From: Wansuia hejianensis
GTDB lineage: Bacteria; Bacillota; Clostridia; Lachnospirales; Lachnospiraceae
Assembly (NCBI RefSeq): GCF_014337215.1
Contig: NZ_CP060635.1
Span: 757,501-821,500, forward strand
Direction of reading: 5' to 3'
Length of the DNA: 64,000 bases
Shown: positions 16,001-23,148 of the stretch, piece after piece
Layout: each line of letters opens with the position of its first letter
Numbering within the stretch: the first letter of the stretch is position 1
Notes under the pieces: generated by a model
What the model saw: only the letters and a program-made list of their open reading frames with translations
What the model was told of the DNA's origin: nothing
Database searches by the model: none
Position numbers and translations under genes: made by a program

Positions 16001-16112
16001 TCAGACAGACGATAACAGTAATCTGTGGCTGTGGTTTGCAGTGCTGTTCATATCTGGTGGAATGCTGATCGGAACAAGTGCGTATTCCAAGAAGAAAAAG
16101 TATTCTAAGTAA
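10017..16112 (+). CDS. Giant mosaic surface protein with BspA-type leucine-rich repeats
   Basis: 2031 aa, GTG start with GGAGAGG upstream. A signal peptide (about 1-36, ending LAA) is followed by BspA/LRR_5 leucine-rich repeats (about 80-390; recurring L-T-S-I and A-F motifs). Then come beta-rich Ig-like regions (about 480-1000), a long helical region (about 1100-1515, beginning with a Lys/Glu coiled coil), a carboxypeptidase-regulatory-like domain (1525-1612), a SbsA-like Ig domain (1617-1705), a Big_1/invasin-like domain (1708-1803), and a chitobiase-C-like domain (1815-1901). A Cys/His module (1904-1971), paralogous to that of the upstream protein, precedes a sorting signal written SPQTDD, with Asp where the cleaved T-G bond needs Gly. 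BspA repeats often mediate host or microbe adhesion. Domain borders are estimates. Confidence 0.85.
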   Translation: MKRLKRLTREKYRITALVLALCMTLSLLPISALAAGTDLAGKAIEEGTFAATGGNVNYRIDGEEIVITGGDDTVSEIVFPDEIDGKPVTRIEVSAFGNSGGHNETLTSVIFPANLTSIGGYAFHDVPGLTNIDFSKCTQSLTIGEWAFAGTSVQSVTFPEKLASIESYAFFQDEFLTSVDFSNCTELTSIGGLSAFAGTGITELTIPDCVKSIENGAFGSCEDLTSLNLGSVESIGVQAFEYTGITSLNLPDTLSEIGMGAFSFCKSLTSIDWPQNENFTILTGFDNCQALSDAELEKALSVDSVTELGYYAFDGCFFQNVTIPSNIKTIGDSAFYGCIYMASLTILPGVETIGPHAFKGCCGLAEQKVVVPATVTKIYGGAFADCTKQYDPAEGEEDFTYTGIIVEFANQDFKLTPYDSEMTSYDRVTIGDVDYEDPFAGIATIRAYETDSEGNPSMLKQFYETQKDVMDGAQKRYTFVALDGTEQTFTVSGTIPSGAKIVLYQDNQEKTVTLTDNQFSVKADAGSKVTAEVSKDGYYSKHFIRASLDGDWDLGEIAFSDGDKLPMNRVMGVDFGEAAVNSFRNLEISLKAGERELKEGTDYILQYPSVVLEDTVIEENLTLTVDADALGFTGGSVTADRETGVFELPLTAWGKLELTASGKFAGDNHILVFDKAGKLVGKSKIAKDGFYLTNGLKAGTYTVVAYNANDNFSVVASLDVLESMGLTEGIDYAKVTAEVSDGETNPVEITVPLLKTDVSGILNKEKCSVVSETSYVIRGQTFAVRVYYGFAEGKKGTVSILLPENMTLKYVCSETEQLGKDDYTASDNTVTINKTKQTGVFYLGFSCSKAGTYSLSAGATVGKTTAPIGSTSFTVYDYEIRPAAGDLNSLTGNKVTVCAAPNSDVTLLLDGEPVGKGKTNGLGNVTFTYNLPDDALPAQTFELTAIIGNERVSANVTYAKTVAVLESWNFYQTNRLGSPYNGEYLYSASQSFYPPTFYWYLFNEEADNAWTVCAAFVGGSAPENVITYMKTLDGTVHTISMQLFKTEELTEGAGYRFNFAGEIMLPSDESGVVTEAQLPEEFSIDWVDQGEAFTYDAETAEKSQKKAAEITNERNKKSEKLAETIAETKNRYMEEYAKTNNLTYTEDPNFDVSEYIFGAKYRASETMPEWFAKQTPEVQAAFYNAEKAIDEAMESFSEMMGLKKNITEYSSWEEVYADMGITMKENTRTAEELRADGFEVCENADGTFIAFKDYAEESAEVQEEFKPVALRAVANALMKTTNTSLAREGGVSGITGGFAFIDADGNEIDYNGEAAGNFDQGVRNAFIGCFGNATEALNQVMHLPGVTDSQLALNLTEGMSTTVGLVGAATGIEGAMQDTEAYVDYTVREADMQGYIDELKMFEERYKDKPLCSNAIMRERFVAMDLRLYMGLEKDRYYANSWVGSIFTVVGAADKTPITTGLSAMWDGCSNATGVRRAAEITRLSAELDRLTRERKQKCDDTDMERIMKKTQKIQPVMDPSGIVYEAVESNTLSGVTATVYYADNSDGTNAVVWDAENYEQINPQITDNSGVFAWDVPNGWWQVRFEKDGYEAAQTEWMQVPPPRMGLKVPMKSTENPVVSSVGAYPDYIEVIFSQYMDTEKEIILPAGMTGMWQSVDSGYSKVLHITKAGGFQKGSKVSFTLDGAQNYTGKALASYNSGELTVSARPAEIVLDYESIILAKAGTEKGISVRVKDSEGNYMEGVTVEAELGNTLTATLISGSEVTDADGKVVFTANALLPGYTDITLRVARTSLEKTLTLRVALEESRPKRPTAVIGEIQFDENSPKENYITVKSGEQLVISAEEDVTIYYTVDDSCPCQNSASRKIYTDPITITENAKFRIAAYKDGMDYSERLNITVTVDDTHQHDYNSKWKSDENGHWHECSCGAVSDRAEHDWKVENAKDTTATESGYTGDKTCKVCSYEVKGEEIPATGTTKPTEPTNPNGDGNENTNSPQTDDNSNLWLWFAVLFISGGMLIGTSAYSKKKKYSK

Positions 16113-16224
16113 GCCGTTCCGACTGATTTCGATAGGGAAATCAGCAAAGATTCTACATCATTGAATATTGTTAGAAAAAGACGGCTGAGCTACTAATCAT
16201 ATTGAGAAGGAGAAAGAATTAAAA

Positions 16225-16310
16225 ATGAACGCAATTATGGTACGGAGATCAAAATGAAAAGGGTATTAAAAATGCTTCCGGAGGTTTTCAAAAGACAAAA
16301 AGGTATATAG
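16225..16310 (+). other. Two tiny coupled ORFs (10 and 18 codons)
   Basis: ATG 16225 has AAGGAG upstream and reads ten codons to TGA 16255-16257. That TGA overlaps ATG 16254 of a second ORF of 18 codons (MKRVLKMLPEVFKRQKGI), which ends with TAG at 16310 and has CGGAG 7 bases upstream. The arrangement resembles coupled micro-ORFs or the truncated start of a lost gene. An intrinsic terminator follows 11 bp later. I cannot assign a function. Confidence 0.25.
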
Positions 16311-16321
16311 CAACACAGGCG

Positions 16322-16361
16322 GCGGGCTGTACTTATGCAAGTGAGTTACAGCTCGCTTTTT
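16322..16361 (+). terminator. Terminator ending the surface-protein operon
   Basis: GCGGGCTGTA (16322-16331) and TACAGCTCGC (16347-16356) form a 10-bp stem with one G/T pair, followed by TTTTTGTG. A weaker 8-bp hairpin, CTGATTTC/GAAATCAG, lies at 16123-16144 right after the stop codon of the giant protein. Confidence 0.75.
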
Positions 16362-16422
16362 GTGTGCTTTGACTTATATCCCCATCATATCGCCCCTGCA
16401 CTTATGCTGCAACGCACACCGC

Positions 16423-16913
16423 CGCAGGCCGACCAAGACCGGAAGGACGAGCCTGTTTTCGGGGCTGGTATACTGTCCCGACTGCGGTGCAAAGCTGCAT
16501 TTCTCAGCCGCTAAAAGCATGACGCGAAATTAGGAGCATTTCCGCTGTGCCAATTACAAATCGGGACGGGGAAACTGCACCGTCCACTATATCCGTGATG
16601 TAGTGCTGGAAAGGATTGTACTGGAAGCCATCAGCGACCTTGCGGATTTTGTCCGCTGCTATGAGCCGGTATTCCTCTATATGCTGGCAAAGAAAAACAG
16701 CGCCATGCGGCAGAAGGAATACAGACGGATTCAGCAGGCGGTGGATTTAAGGCTGATCCTCCGTACCCTGCGGGAGATGGCGGACGTTGCCATGTGAAAG
16801 TTGACATCTATTTCACTGCGGTGGGCATGATAAACATCTCCACCGAGAAGGAAATCCGTGCCATGATGGAGGAAATACGGAACAATCCGCAGGACTTCAA
16901 ATTCGTGGCGTAA
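16423..16913 (+). pseudogene. Decayed large serine recombinase (zinc-ribbon and DUF4368 part)
   Basis: The frame from about 16423 reads SLFSGLVYCPDCGAKLHF, an in-frame TAG (16531-16533), then FRCANYKSGRGNCTVHYIRD and VLEAISDLADFVRCYEPVFL. That is the zinc ribbon and following region of Tn4451/TnpX-type large serine recombinases. Similarity breaks off near 16765, and TGA follows at 16795. It resumes in another frame (VDIYFTAVGMINISTEKEI) and ends with TAA 16913, the normal family C-terminus. The catalytic serine domain is missing. A stop, a deletion and a frame change show it is dead. Such genes usually lie at one end of their element, so this marks the right limit of the accessory block. Confidence 0.8.
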
Positions 16914-17005
16914 CGAAAGATACGGCGCAGCCCCTTCATCGAGACTGCACAGTATCCCCTACATAAATACTTCCTTATCTGGCTTTGGCAAATAGAATGC
17001 CCGTC

Positions 17006-17034
17006 TTGCAGGAAAAATAGAAATACGATATGAT
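17006..17034 (+). promoter_or_regulatory. Promoter of pepT
   Basis: TTGCAG (17006-17011) and TATGAT (17029-17034) are 17 bp apart, 41 bp upstream of the pepT start. It lies just beyond the recombinase relic, so the backbone probably resumes between 16913 and here. Confidence 0.55.
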
Positions 17035-17075
17035 GGTTAATATGGAAAACTTTGGAACGAATGGAGGTACAGTGA

Positions 17076-18296
17076 TTGAAAGTCTGGGAGAGATTGTTAA
17101 AATATGTGAGAATTAATACATCCAGCAGGGAGGAAAGCAGGAATGTCCCCACGTCTGGCGGCCAGTTCCGTTTGGCGGAGCTGCTGGGTGAAGAGTTGAG
17201 GGAACTGGGGATTCGTACAGAGGTGGATGCAAAGTGCTATGTATACGCAATGATACCTCCGTCGCCTGGTTGTGAGGACAGGCCGGGCATCGGGTTTATC
17301 GCCCATATGGATACAGTATCAGATTTTGCAGAGCTGGAAGTGGAGCCCCAGATTCACAAAAAATATGACGGAAAAGATCTGGTTTTGGGAGAGAGCGGAA
17401 GAGTGCTGTCTCCATCTATGTTTCCGCATCTGACAGAGATGGCGGGCAGGACACTGATTACCAGCGACGGGTCGACGATTCTGGGAGCGGACGACAAAGC
17501 GGGTATCGCGGAAATTATGTGTATGGCGGAAAAGCTGGTCAGGGAAAATATCCCCCACGGAAGAATCTGCATCGGCTTTACGCCGGATGAAGAGGTGGGA
17601 AGAGGGACTGACCATTTTGATGTCCAGCGGTTTGGCGCTGATTTTGCATATACGGTTGACGGCGGCCGTGAGGGTGAGATAGAATATGAGAATTTTAATG
17701 CGGCAGACGTGAAGCTGCATATTAAGGGCGTCAATGTGCATCCGGGTTCGGCCAAGGATACGATGGTGAATGCAGCCGCTGTGGGCTGTGAATTTCAGGC
17801 TATGCTTCCGGAACGGGAATCCCCCAGAAATACAGAAGGATACGAAGGCTTTTATCATCTGGTGAAATTTACCGGGGATGTTGCTGAGGCAGAGTTGGAA
17901 TACATCATCAGAGATCATGATTGGAATAATTTCGTTGAGAAGAAGGAAAACCTCGAAAGAATTCTGCGGAGTCTGAACAGGAAATACGGACCCGGCACAG
18001 TCACGATGGAGTGGCAGGAACAATACCGCAATATGGCAGAAAAGATAAAAAAATGCCTCCATCTGATAGACACAGCAGTATCAGCAGCGGAAACAGCCGG
18101 TATTGTTCCCAGGATTCAGCCGATACGCGGCGGAACAGACGGTGCACGTTTAAGTTATATGGGATTACCGTGTCCGAATCTCGGAACGGGTGGGCTTGCT
18201 TTCCATGGTCCCTACGAACATGTGACGGTGGAGGGAATGGAACTTACGGTAAAACTCCTGATTGAAATTGTTAAAAGTTACGCAAAGAACGGTTAA
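17076..18296 (+). CDS. pepT: Peptidase T (tripeptide aminopeptidase, M20B)
   Basis: 406 aa, the usual family length. PepT is a cytoplasmic dizinc enzyme that removes the N-terminal residue from tripeptides. Zinc ligands are visible in order: HMDTVSD, GADDKAG, the TPDEEVG catalytic Glu pair, a VDGG aspartate, and the C-terminal GTGGLAFHGPYE histidine. The start is taken as TTG 17076 because GGAGG lies 8 bases upstream and no better codon fits. The last 4 bases overlap the end of the convergent XRE gene. Monocistronic. Confidence 0.9.
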   Translation: MKVWERLLKYVRINTSSREESRNVPTSGGQFRLAELLGEELRELGIRTEVDAKCYVYAMIPPSPGCEDRPGIGFIAHMDTVSDFAELEVEPQIHKKYDGKDLVLGESGRVLSPSMFPHLTEMAGRTLITSDGSTILGADDKAGIAEIMCMAEKLVRENIPHGRICIGFTPDEEVGRGTDHFDVQRFGADFAYTVDGGREGEIEYENFNAADVKLHIKGVNVHPGSAKDTMVNAAAVGCEFQAMLPERESPRNTEGYEGFYHLVKFTGDVAEAELEYIIRDHDWNNFVEKKENLERILRSLNRKYGPGTVTMEWQEQYRNMAEKIKKCLHLIDTAVSAAETAGIVPRIQPIRGGTDGARLSYMGLPCPNLGTGGLAFHGPYEHVTVEGMELTVKLLIEIVKSYAKNG

Positions 18297-18535
18297 AATT
18301 CTTTGCTCTCAAAATCAAACAGGCATTTTACCGGGATATCCAATGCATCTGCGATATCCATCAGAAGATTCAGTGAGACAGAGGTCTTTGCATTCGGTGC
18401 TTCTATATTACTCATGTGCGTACGGCTGATGTTAACTTCTTCAGCCAGCTGCGCCTGAGTATAGCCACGAGCTTTGCGGTAGTAAGAGATAGTGATTCCC
18501 AGCAGCCGGAGAGTATTAAAACGCTTTTCGTCCAT
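18293..18535 (-). CDS. XRE-family transcriptional regulator
   Basis: 80 aa. A canonical Cro/C1 helix-turn-helix occupies nearly the whole protein (YTQAQLAEEVNISRTHMSNI then DIADALDIPVKCLFDFE). The ATG at 18535 has AAAGGAGG upstream. It is convergent with pepT and divergent from xylB across a 211-bp AT-rich gap. No target is evident; control of itself or of xylB is possible from position only. Confidence 0.82.
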   Translation of the reverse strand: MDEKRFNTLRLLGITISYYRKARGYTQAQLAEEVNISRTHMSNIEAPNAKTSVSLNLLMDIADALDIPVKCLFDFESKEF

Positions 18536-18671
18536 GATTGCCTCCTTTTTTACATTTACTTAATGATATAATAATTTTGTCGAAAATTAAACCGTTTAAA
18601 AGGCTATAATTGCACACAACCTCTTCAATATCTTTGTTGTTTTACAAAAAATGAGTTCTGTATTTAAGTAT

Positions 18672-18701
18672 TTGCAAACTGCAGATACATTATGCTATGA
18701 T
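18672..18701 (+). promoter_or_regulatory. Promoter of xylB
   Basis: TTGCAA (18672-18677) and TATGAT (18696-18701) are separated by 18 bp and lie 46 bp before the xylB start. GAAAGGAG provides the ribosome binding site. No clear catabolite-repression (cre) site was seen. Confidence 0.5.
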
Positions 18702-18746
18702 ATGTATGGATAAAAAACGAAGTGTGTTTTCTGAAAGGAGAAATAT

Positions 18747-20216
18747 ATGTATTATATTGGTATCGATTTAGGGACTTCTGCTGTAAAACTGCTTCTCATG
18801 AGCGGAAACGGACACATAGAGAACATTGTTTCTAAGGACTATCCGCTGTATTTTCCCCATCCCGGCTGGTCGGAACAGAATCCGGAGGACTGGTGGACAG
18901 CGGTGCTGGCCGGCCTGAAGGAGCTGACGGAGGGTTTTCCGGCAGATAAGGTGGCAGGGATCAGCTTCGGCGGACAGATGCACGGACTGGTGGTGCTGGA
19001 CGGGGAGGATCAGGTCATACGGCCGGCGATCCTGTGGAATGACGGAAGGACAGCGAAACAGACCGACTATCTGAATCAGGTGATCGGGAAGGAAAAGCTT
19101 TCAGAATATACCGCGAATATCGCATTTGCAGGCTTTACGGCTCCGAAGCTGCTCTGGATGAAGGAAGAGGAGCCGGAGAATTTCTCAAAAATCGCGAAGA
19201 TCATGCTGCCCAAGGATTACATAGCCTACAGGCTCTCAGGCGTTCACTGTACGGATTATTCAGATGCGTCCGGAATGCTGCTTCTGGATGTGAAGAACCG
19301 TAAATGGTCGGATGAGATGATTCAGATCTGCGGGATCAGAAGAGAGATGCTGCCTGATCTTTATGAAAGCTATGAGGCTGTAGGGGCAATCCTGCCGGAG
19401 GTAGCGGAACAGCTGGGGTTTTCCGGACAGGTCAAGATCGTGGCCGGCGCGGGGGACAACGCTGCCGCGGCGGTGGGCACAGGAACTGTTGGAGACGGAA
19501 AATGCAATATTTCGCTGGGAACCAGCGGCACGATTTTTATATCCAGCAAAAAATTCGGGGTGGACGAGCACAATGGCCTGCACTCCTTTGACCATGCGGA
19601 CGGGCATTACCATCTGATGGGCTGTATGCTATCAGCCGCCTCGTGTAATAAATGGTGGATGGATGAGATCATTGGAACAGATCAATACCAGGAAGAGCAG
19701 AAGGAAATCAGAGAGCTGGGAGAAAACCATGTGTTCTTCCTTCCGTATCTGATGGGGGAGCGTTCGCCTCATAACAATCCGGATGCGAGAGGCTTGTTTA
19801 TCGGAATGAGCATGGATACGACGAGGGCAGATATGACCCAGGCGGTGCTGGAGGGAGTTGCCTTTGCCATCCGGGATTCCTTTGAGATTGCCAAATCACT
19901 GGGCATTCGGATTGAACGGACGAAGATCTGCGGCGGCGGCGCAAAGAGCCCGCTGTGGAAGAAGATCATCGCCAATGTGTTGGGGCTGAAGGTAGATGTG
20001 ATTGAGACCGAAGAGGGCCCGTCCTACGGCGGCGCGATTCTGGCGGCAGTCGCCTGCGGGGAATACGGATCTGTAGAAGAGGCGGCAGAAAAGCTGATTA
20101 AAGTGGTGGATACGATAGAGCCTGACGCCGGGCTTGTGCGTAAATACGATGAGCGGTATGAAAAGTTCGTGAAGATCTATCCGGCCGTCAGAGAGCTGTA
20201 CCAGGAACTTAAGTGA
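18747..20216 (+). CDS. xylB: Xylulokinase (FGGY carbohydrate kinase)
   Basis: 489 aa, normal for XylB. It phosphorylates D-xylulose to xylulose 5-phosphate for the pentose phosphate pathway. The N-terminal ATPase phosphate-binding motif GIDLGTSAVKLLLM is present, with HPGWSEQNPEDWW and SFGGQMHGLVVLD (substrate region) following, and the C-terminal CGGGAKSPLWKKI and GPSYGGAILA blocks characteristic of xylulokinases. No xylose isomerase or transporter is adjacent, so this is an isolated copy; another FGGY substrate cannot be fully excluded. The tcdA gene follows after 22 bp and may share the transcript. Confidence 0.88.
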   Translation: MYYIGIDLGTSAVKLLLMSGNGHIENIVSKDYPLYFPHPGWSEQNPEDWWTAVLAGLKELTEGFPADKVAGISFGGQMHGLVVLDGEDQVIRPAILWNDGRTAKQTDYLNQVIGKEKLSEYTANIAFAGFTAPKLLWMKEEEPENFSKIAKIMLPKDYIAYRLSGVHCTDYSDASGMLLLDVKNRKWSDEMIQICGIRREMLPDLYESYEAVGAILPEVAEQLGFSGQVKIVAGAGDNAAAAVGTGTVGDGKCNISLGTSGTIFISSKKFGVDEHNGLHSFDHADGHYHLMGCMLSAASCNKWWMDEIIGTDQYQEEQKEIRELGENHVFFLPYLMGERSPHNNPDARGLFIGMSMDTTRADMTQAVLEGVAFAIRDSFEIAKSLGIRIERTKICGGGAKSPLWKKIIANVLGLKVDVIETEEGPSYGGAILAAVACGEYGSVEEAAEKLIKVVDTIEPDAGLVRKYDERYEKFVKIYPAVRELYQELK

Positions 20217-20238
20217 ACACAGGAGGAAGAATAAATAC

Positions 20239-20973
20239 ATGGAGTGTCCATTTACAAGGACAGAAATCTTATTGGGCAGGGAAGCCATGGAAAGACTCTC
20301 GCGGGCAAGAGTGATCCTATTCGGCGTCGGCGGCGTCGGCGGCCATGTGGCGGAAGCGTTGGTCCGCAGCGGCGTCGGCGGCCTGGTGCTGGTAGACCAT
20401 GACACGGTCAGCCTGACAAATCTGAACCGTCAGATCATAGCCACCCACAGCACGCTGGGAAAATATAAAGTGGATGTGATGAAAGAGAGGGCCCTGGACA
20501 TCAACCCCCAGGCTGAGATTGAGGCCAGACGCTGTTTTTTCCTGCCGGAGAATCAGGATTCTTTTGATTTCTCTGAGTATACCTATGTGGTTGACGCTGT
20601 GGATACAGTCACCGCCAAGCTGGCGATCATCGAAAAAGCGAAAAAGGAGGGCGTGCCGGTCATCAGTTCCATGGGGGCGGGAAATAAGCTGGACCCGACG
20701 AGATTCCGGGTGGCAGACATCAGTGAGACGTCTGTCTGCCCGCTGGCAAAAGTGATGCGCAGGGAACTGAAAAAAAGAAATATCCGAAATGTGAAGGTGG
20801 TATATTCACAAGAAGAGCCAGTTAAATCTGTTGCAGAGGGAACCGGACTCCCAGGCGTGACAAAAGCGGTGCCGGGCAGTACGGCTTTTGTCCCATCAGT
20901 GGCCGGACTGATAATCGCCGGAGAAATTATTAAAGAAATCGCAGGATCAGACTTGCCTGCATCAGGCCGGTGA
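20239..20973 (+). CDS. tcdA: tRNA threonylcarbamoyladenosine dehydratase (ThiF/E1 superfamily)
   Basis: 244 aa. TcdA uses ATP to convert t6A37 of ANN-decoding tRNAs to its cyclic form. Visible are the nucleotide-binding GVGGVGGHVAEAL, the DHDTVSLTNLNRQ motif, VVDAVDTVTAK, SSMGAGNKLDP, and the VCPLAK cysteine region typical of this subgroup. ThiF, MoeB and HesA proteins share the fold, but the SMGAGNKLDP block and lack of sulfur-carrier neighbours favour TcdA. It is about 25 residues shorter at the C-terminus than E. coli TcdA. Confidence 0.85.
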   Translation: MECPFTRTEILLGREAMERLSRARVILFGVGGVGGHVAEALVRSGVGGLVLVDHDTVSLTNLNRQIIATHSTLGKYKVDVMKERALDINPQAEIEARRCFFLPENQDSFDFSEYTYVVDAVDTVTAKLAIIEKAKKEGVPVISSMGAGNKLDPTRFRVADISETSVCPLAKVMRRELKKRNIRNVKVVYSQEEPVKSVAEGTGLPGVTKAVPGSTAFVPSVAGLIIAGEIIKEIAGSDLPASGR

Positions 20974-21060
20974 TTATTTATATTGCATTTTATGGCTTTA
21001 TTACTTATAATAATAGCGTTACTGCCAATTTTACAGTGATATTATAGAAAGCGGTAATAT

Positions 21061-23148
21061 ATGGTGAAAAGAACAGAGAACAGGCAGAAAATCCTGGTTG
21101 TCGACGATTCTGAAATCAACCGGTCTATTCTGGCGGATATGCTGGGGGACGAATTTGAGATCCTGGAAGCGGAAGACGGCGCAGAAGCAGTAGCCGAACT
21201 GAGAAATTACGGAACAGACATAGACCTGGTTCTATTGGATATCGTAATGCCTAAAATGGACGGGTTTGACGTCTTGGCAATGATGAACAAATATCACTGG
21301 ATTGAAGAAGTTCCGGTGATCATGATCTCTGCCGAGAATGCCTCTTCTTATGTGGAACGGGCTTATGAACTGGGAGTGACAGATTATATCAGCCGGCCTT
21401 TTGATTCACTGGTGGTGCGGCGCCGGGTGGTCAATACGATCATGCTGTATGCGAAGCAGAAGAAGCTCATAGATCTGGTTACGGATCAGATCTATGAGAG
21501 GCAGAAGAGCAGCAGCCTGATGATCAATATTCTGAGCCATATCGTAGAATTCCGGAATGAAGAAAGCGGCCTGCATGTGCTTCACATCAACACGATGACG
21601 GAACTGCTCTTGAACCGTTTAATCCAAAAAGGAAATCCCTATCACCTGAACCGTTCAGATGTCTATCTGATCAGTACGGCCTCTTCCCTTCATGATATCG
21701 GAAAAATCGATATACCTGAAAAGATACTGAACAAACCGGGCAAGCTGACTGCAGAAGAATTTGAGATCATGAAACGGCATTCCCTGATCGGAGCTTCCAT
21801 GCTGGAGAAGCTGTCCGTCTATCAGGACGAGCCTCTGATCAGAGTTGCCTATGAAATATGCCGCTGGCATCATGAACGGTATGACGGCAGGGGATATCCG
21901 GATGGCCTGAAGGGGGAAGAGATCCCTATTTCAGCACAGGTGGTCTCTCTGGCGGATGTGTATGATGCGCTGACCAGCGACAGGGTTTACAAAAAAGCTT
22001 ATACTCATGAAAAAGCGGTCCAGATGATTCTGAACGGGGAATGCGGGGCTTTCAGCCCGCTGCTGTTGGAATGCATGACAGATATTGCCGATAACATACA
22101 GATAGAGCTTCAGGTAAGCTCCCTGGACCGGAATAATCAGAGAGAGATGCGAAAAGTGGCGGAGGAGATGCTGCAGCATGAAGAGCTGGCAGTTTCTGAA
22201 AGGACGCTGCGCCTGCTGGAGCATGAGCGGACCAAATACCAGTTCTTTGCTTCTATGTCACAGGAAATACAGTTTGAGTATTCGGCGGTGCCTTCTATGG
22301 TTACCATATCCGGCTGGGGAGCCCGGCGGCTGGGACTCAATGAAATCATCATGGACCCGCTGAATGACAGCAAGGTTTTTGTCAGCATGGACCGTGAGAA
22401 GATGGAAGAGTATATCCGCGTAATTCACAAGGCCACTCCGGAGGAACCCGTGGTGCAGTTTGACTGTGAGATGATCATCGGAGGGGAAAAACGCTGGAAC
22501 CGGATTATCTGCCGTGTCATGTATTCGGCAGAAGAGCCACCTCAGTATATGGGAGTTATCGGCAAAGTCGTGGATATCCATGAGGAACACACGCAGCTTA
22601 TTGATCTGAAGCATATGGCTGCGCATGATGCGCTGACGGGACTTCTGAACCACACCCATGCAAAAGCCCTCATCAGTGAGAGTCTCAGGAAAAATCCAGA
22701 CACTCAGTATGCGGTGATGATTCTGGACCTGGATTTTTTCAAAGATGCGAATGACCGATTCGGACATGTGTTTGGGGATCATGTTCTGAAATATATGGCC
22801 GACAAACTGAGACAGAGCATCAGAAGCGGAGATCTGGCGGCGAGAGTCGGCGGAGATGAATTCCTGATCTTTCTGGAATATCAGACGGGGCTTGAGGCTA
22901 CGGCGGAAAGGATTTTCCGGTCCCTGGGAGGGGCGTATAAGGAATTCCCGATTTCTGTCAGCATGGGGATAGCCAGCACAGAGACCGTGGGAAGAACCTA
23001 TGAGATGCTGTTCCAGAGGGCAGATCAGGCTCTGTACGCGGGTAAGCGGGACGGCAGGGGGCGGTATTATTTTTACGATGATTCCATGAAAGAAATGTTT
23101 TCTGTTATCTCATCCATAGACGGTGCGGGGAAAGGAGAGAGCGTATGA
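21061..23148 (+). CDS. Response regulator with REC, HD-GYP, PAS-like and GGDEF domains
   Basis: 695 aa. REC (about 8-125; phosphoacceptor Asp in LVLLDIVMPKMDGF near residue 60), HD-GYP phosphodiesterase (about 150-345; LHDIGKID and HHERYDGRGYPDGL intact), a PAS-like segment (about 394-510), and GGDEF cyclase (about 530-685; RVGGDEFLIF intact). Both the c-di-GMP making and degrading domains keep their catalytic motifs, so one protein may do both, with phosphorylation choosing between them. The start codon overlaps weak GAAAGCGG spacing. The last 4 bases overlap the Hpt gene (ATGA), indicating translational coupling. No sensor kinase is adjacent. Confidence 0.9.
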   Translation: MVKRTENRQKILVVDDSEINRSILADMLGDEFEILEAEDGAEAVAELRNYGTDIDLVLLDIVMPKMDGFDVLAMMNKYHWIEEVPVIMISAENASSYVERAYELGVTDYISRPFDSLVVRRRVVNTIMLYAKQKKLIDLVTDQIYERQKSSSLMINILSHIVEFRNEESGLHVLHINTMTELLLNRLIQKGNPYHLNRSDVYLISTASSLHDIGKIDIPEKILNKPGKLTAEEFEIMKRHSLIGASMLEKLSVYQDEPLIRVAYEICRWHHERYDGRGYPDGLKGEEIPISAQVVSLADVYDALTSDRVYKKAYTHEKAVQMILNGECGAFSPLLLECMTDIADNIQIELQVSSLDRNNQREMRKVAEEMLQHEELAVSERTLRLLEHERTKYQFFASMSQEIQFEYSAVPSMVTISGWGARRLGLNEIIMDPLNDSKVFVSMDREKMEEYIRVIHKATPEEPVVQFDCEMIIGGEKRWNRIICRVMYSAEEPPQYMGVIGKVVDIHEEHTQLIDLKHMAAHDALTGLLNHTHAKALISESLRKNPDTQYAVMILDLDFFKDANDRFGHVFGDHVLKYMADKLRQSIRSGDLAARVGGDEFLIFLEYQTGLEATAERIFRSLGGAYKEFPISVSMGIASTETVGRTYEMLFQRADQALYAGKRDGRGRYYFYDDSMKEMFSVISSIDGAGKGESV

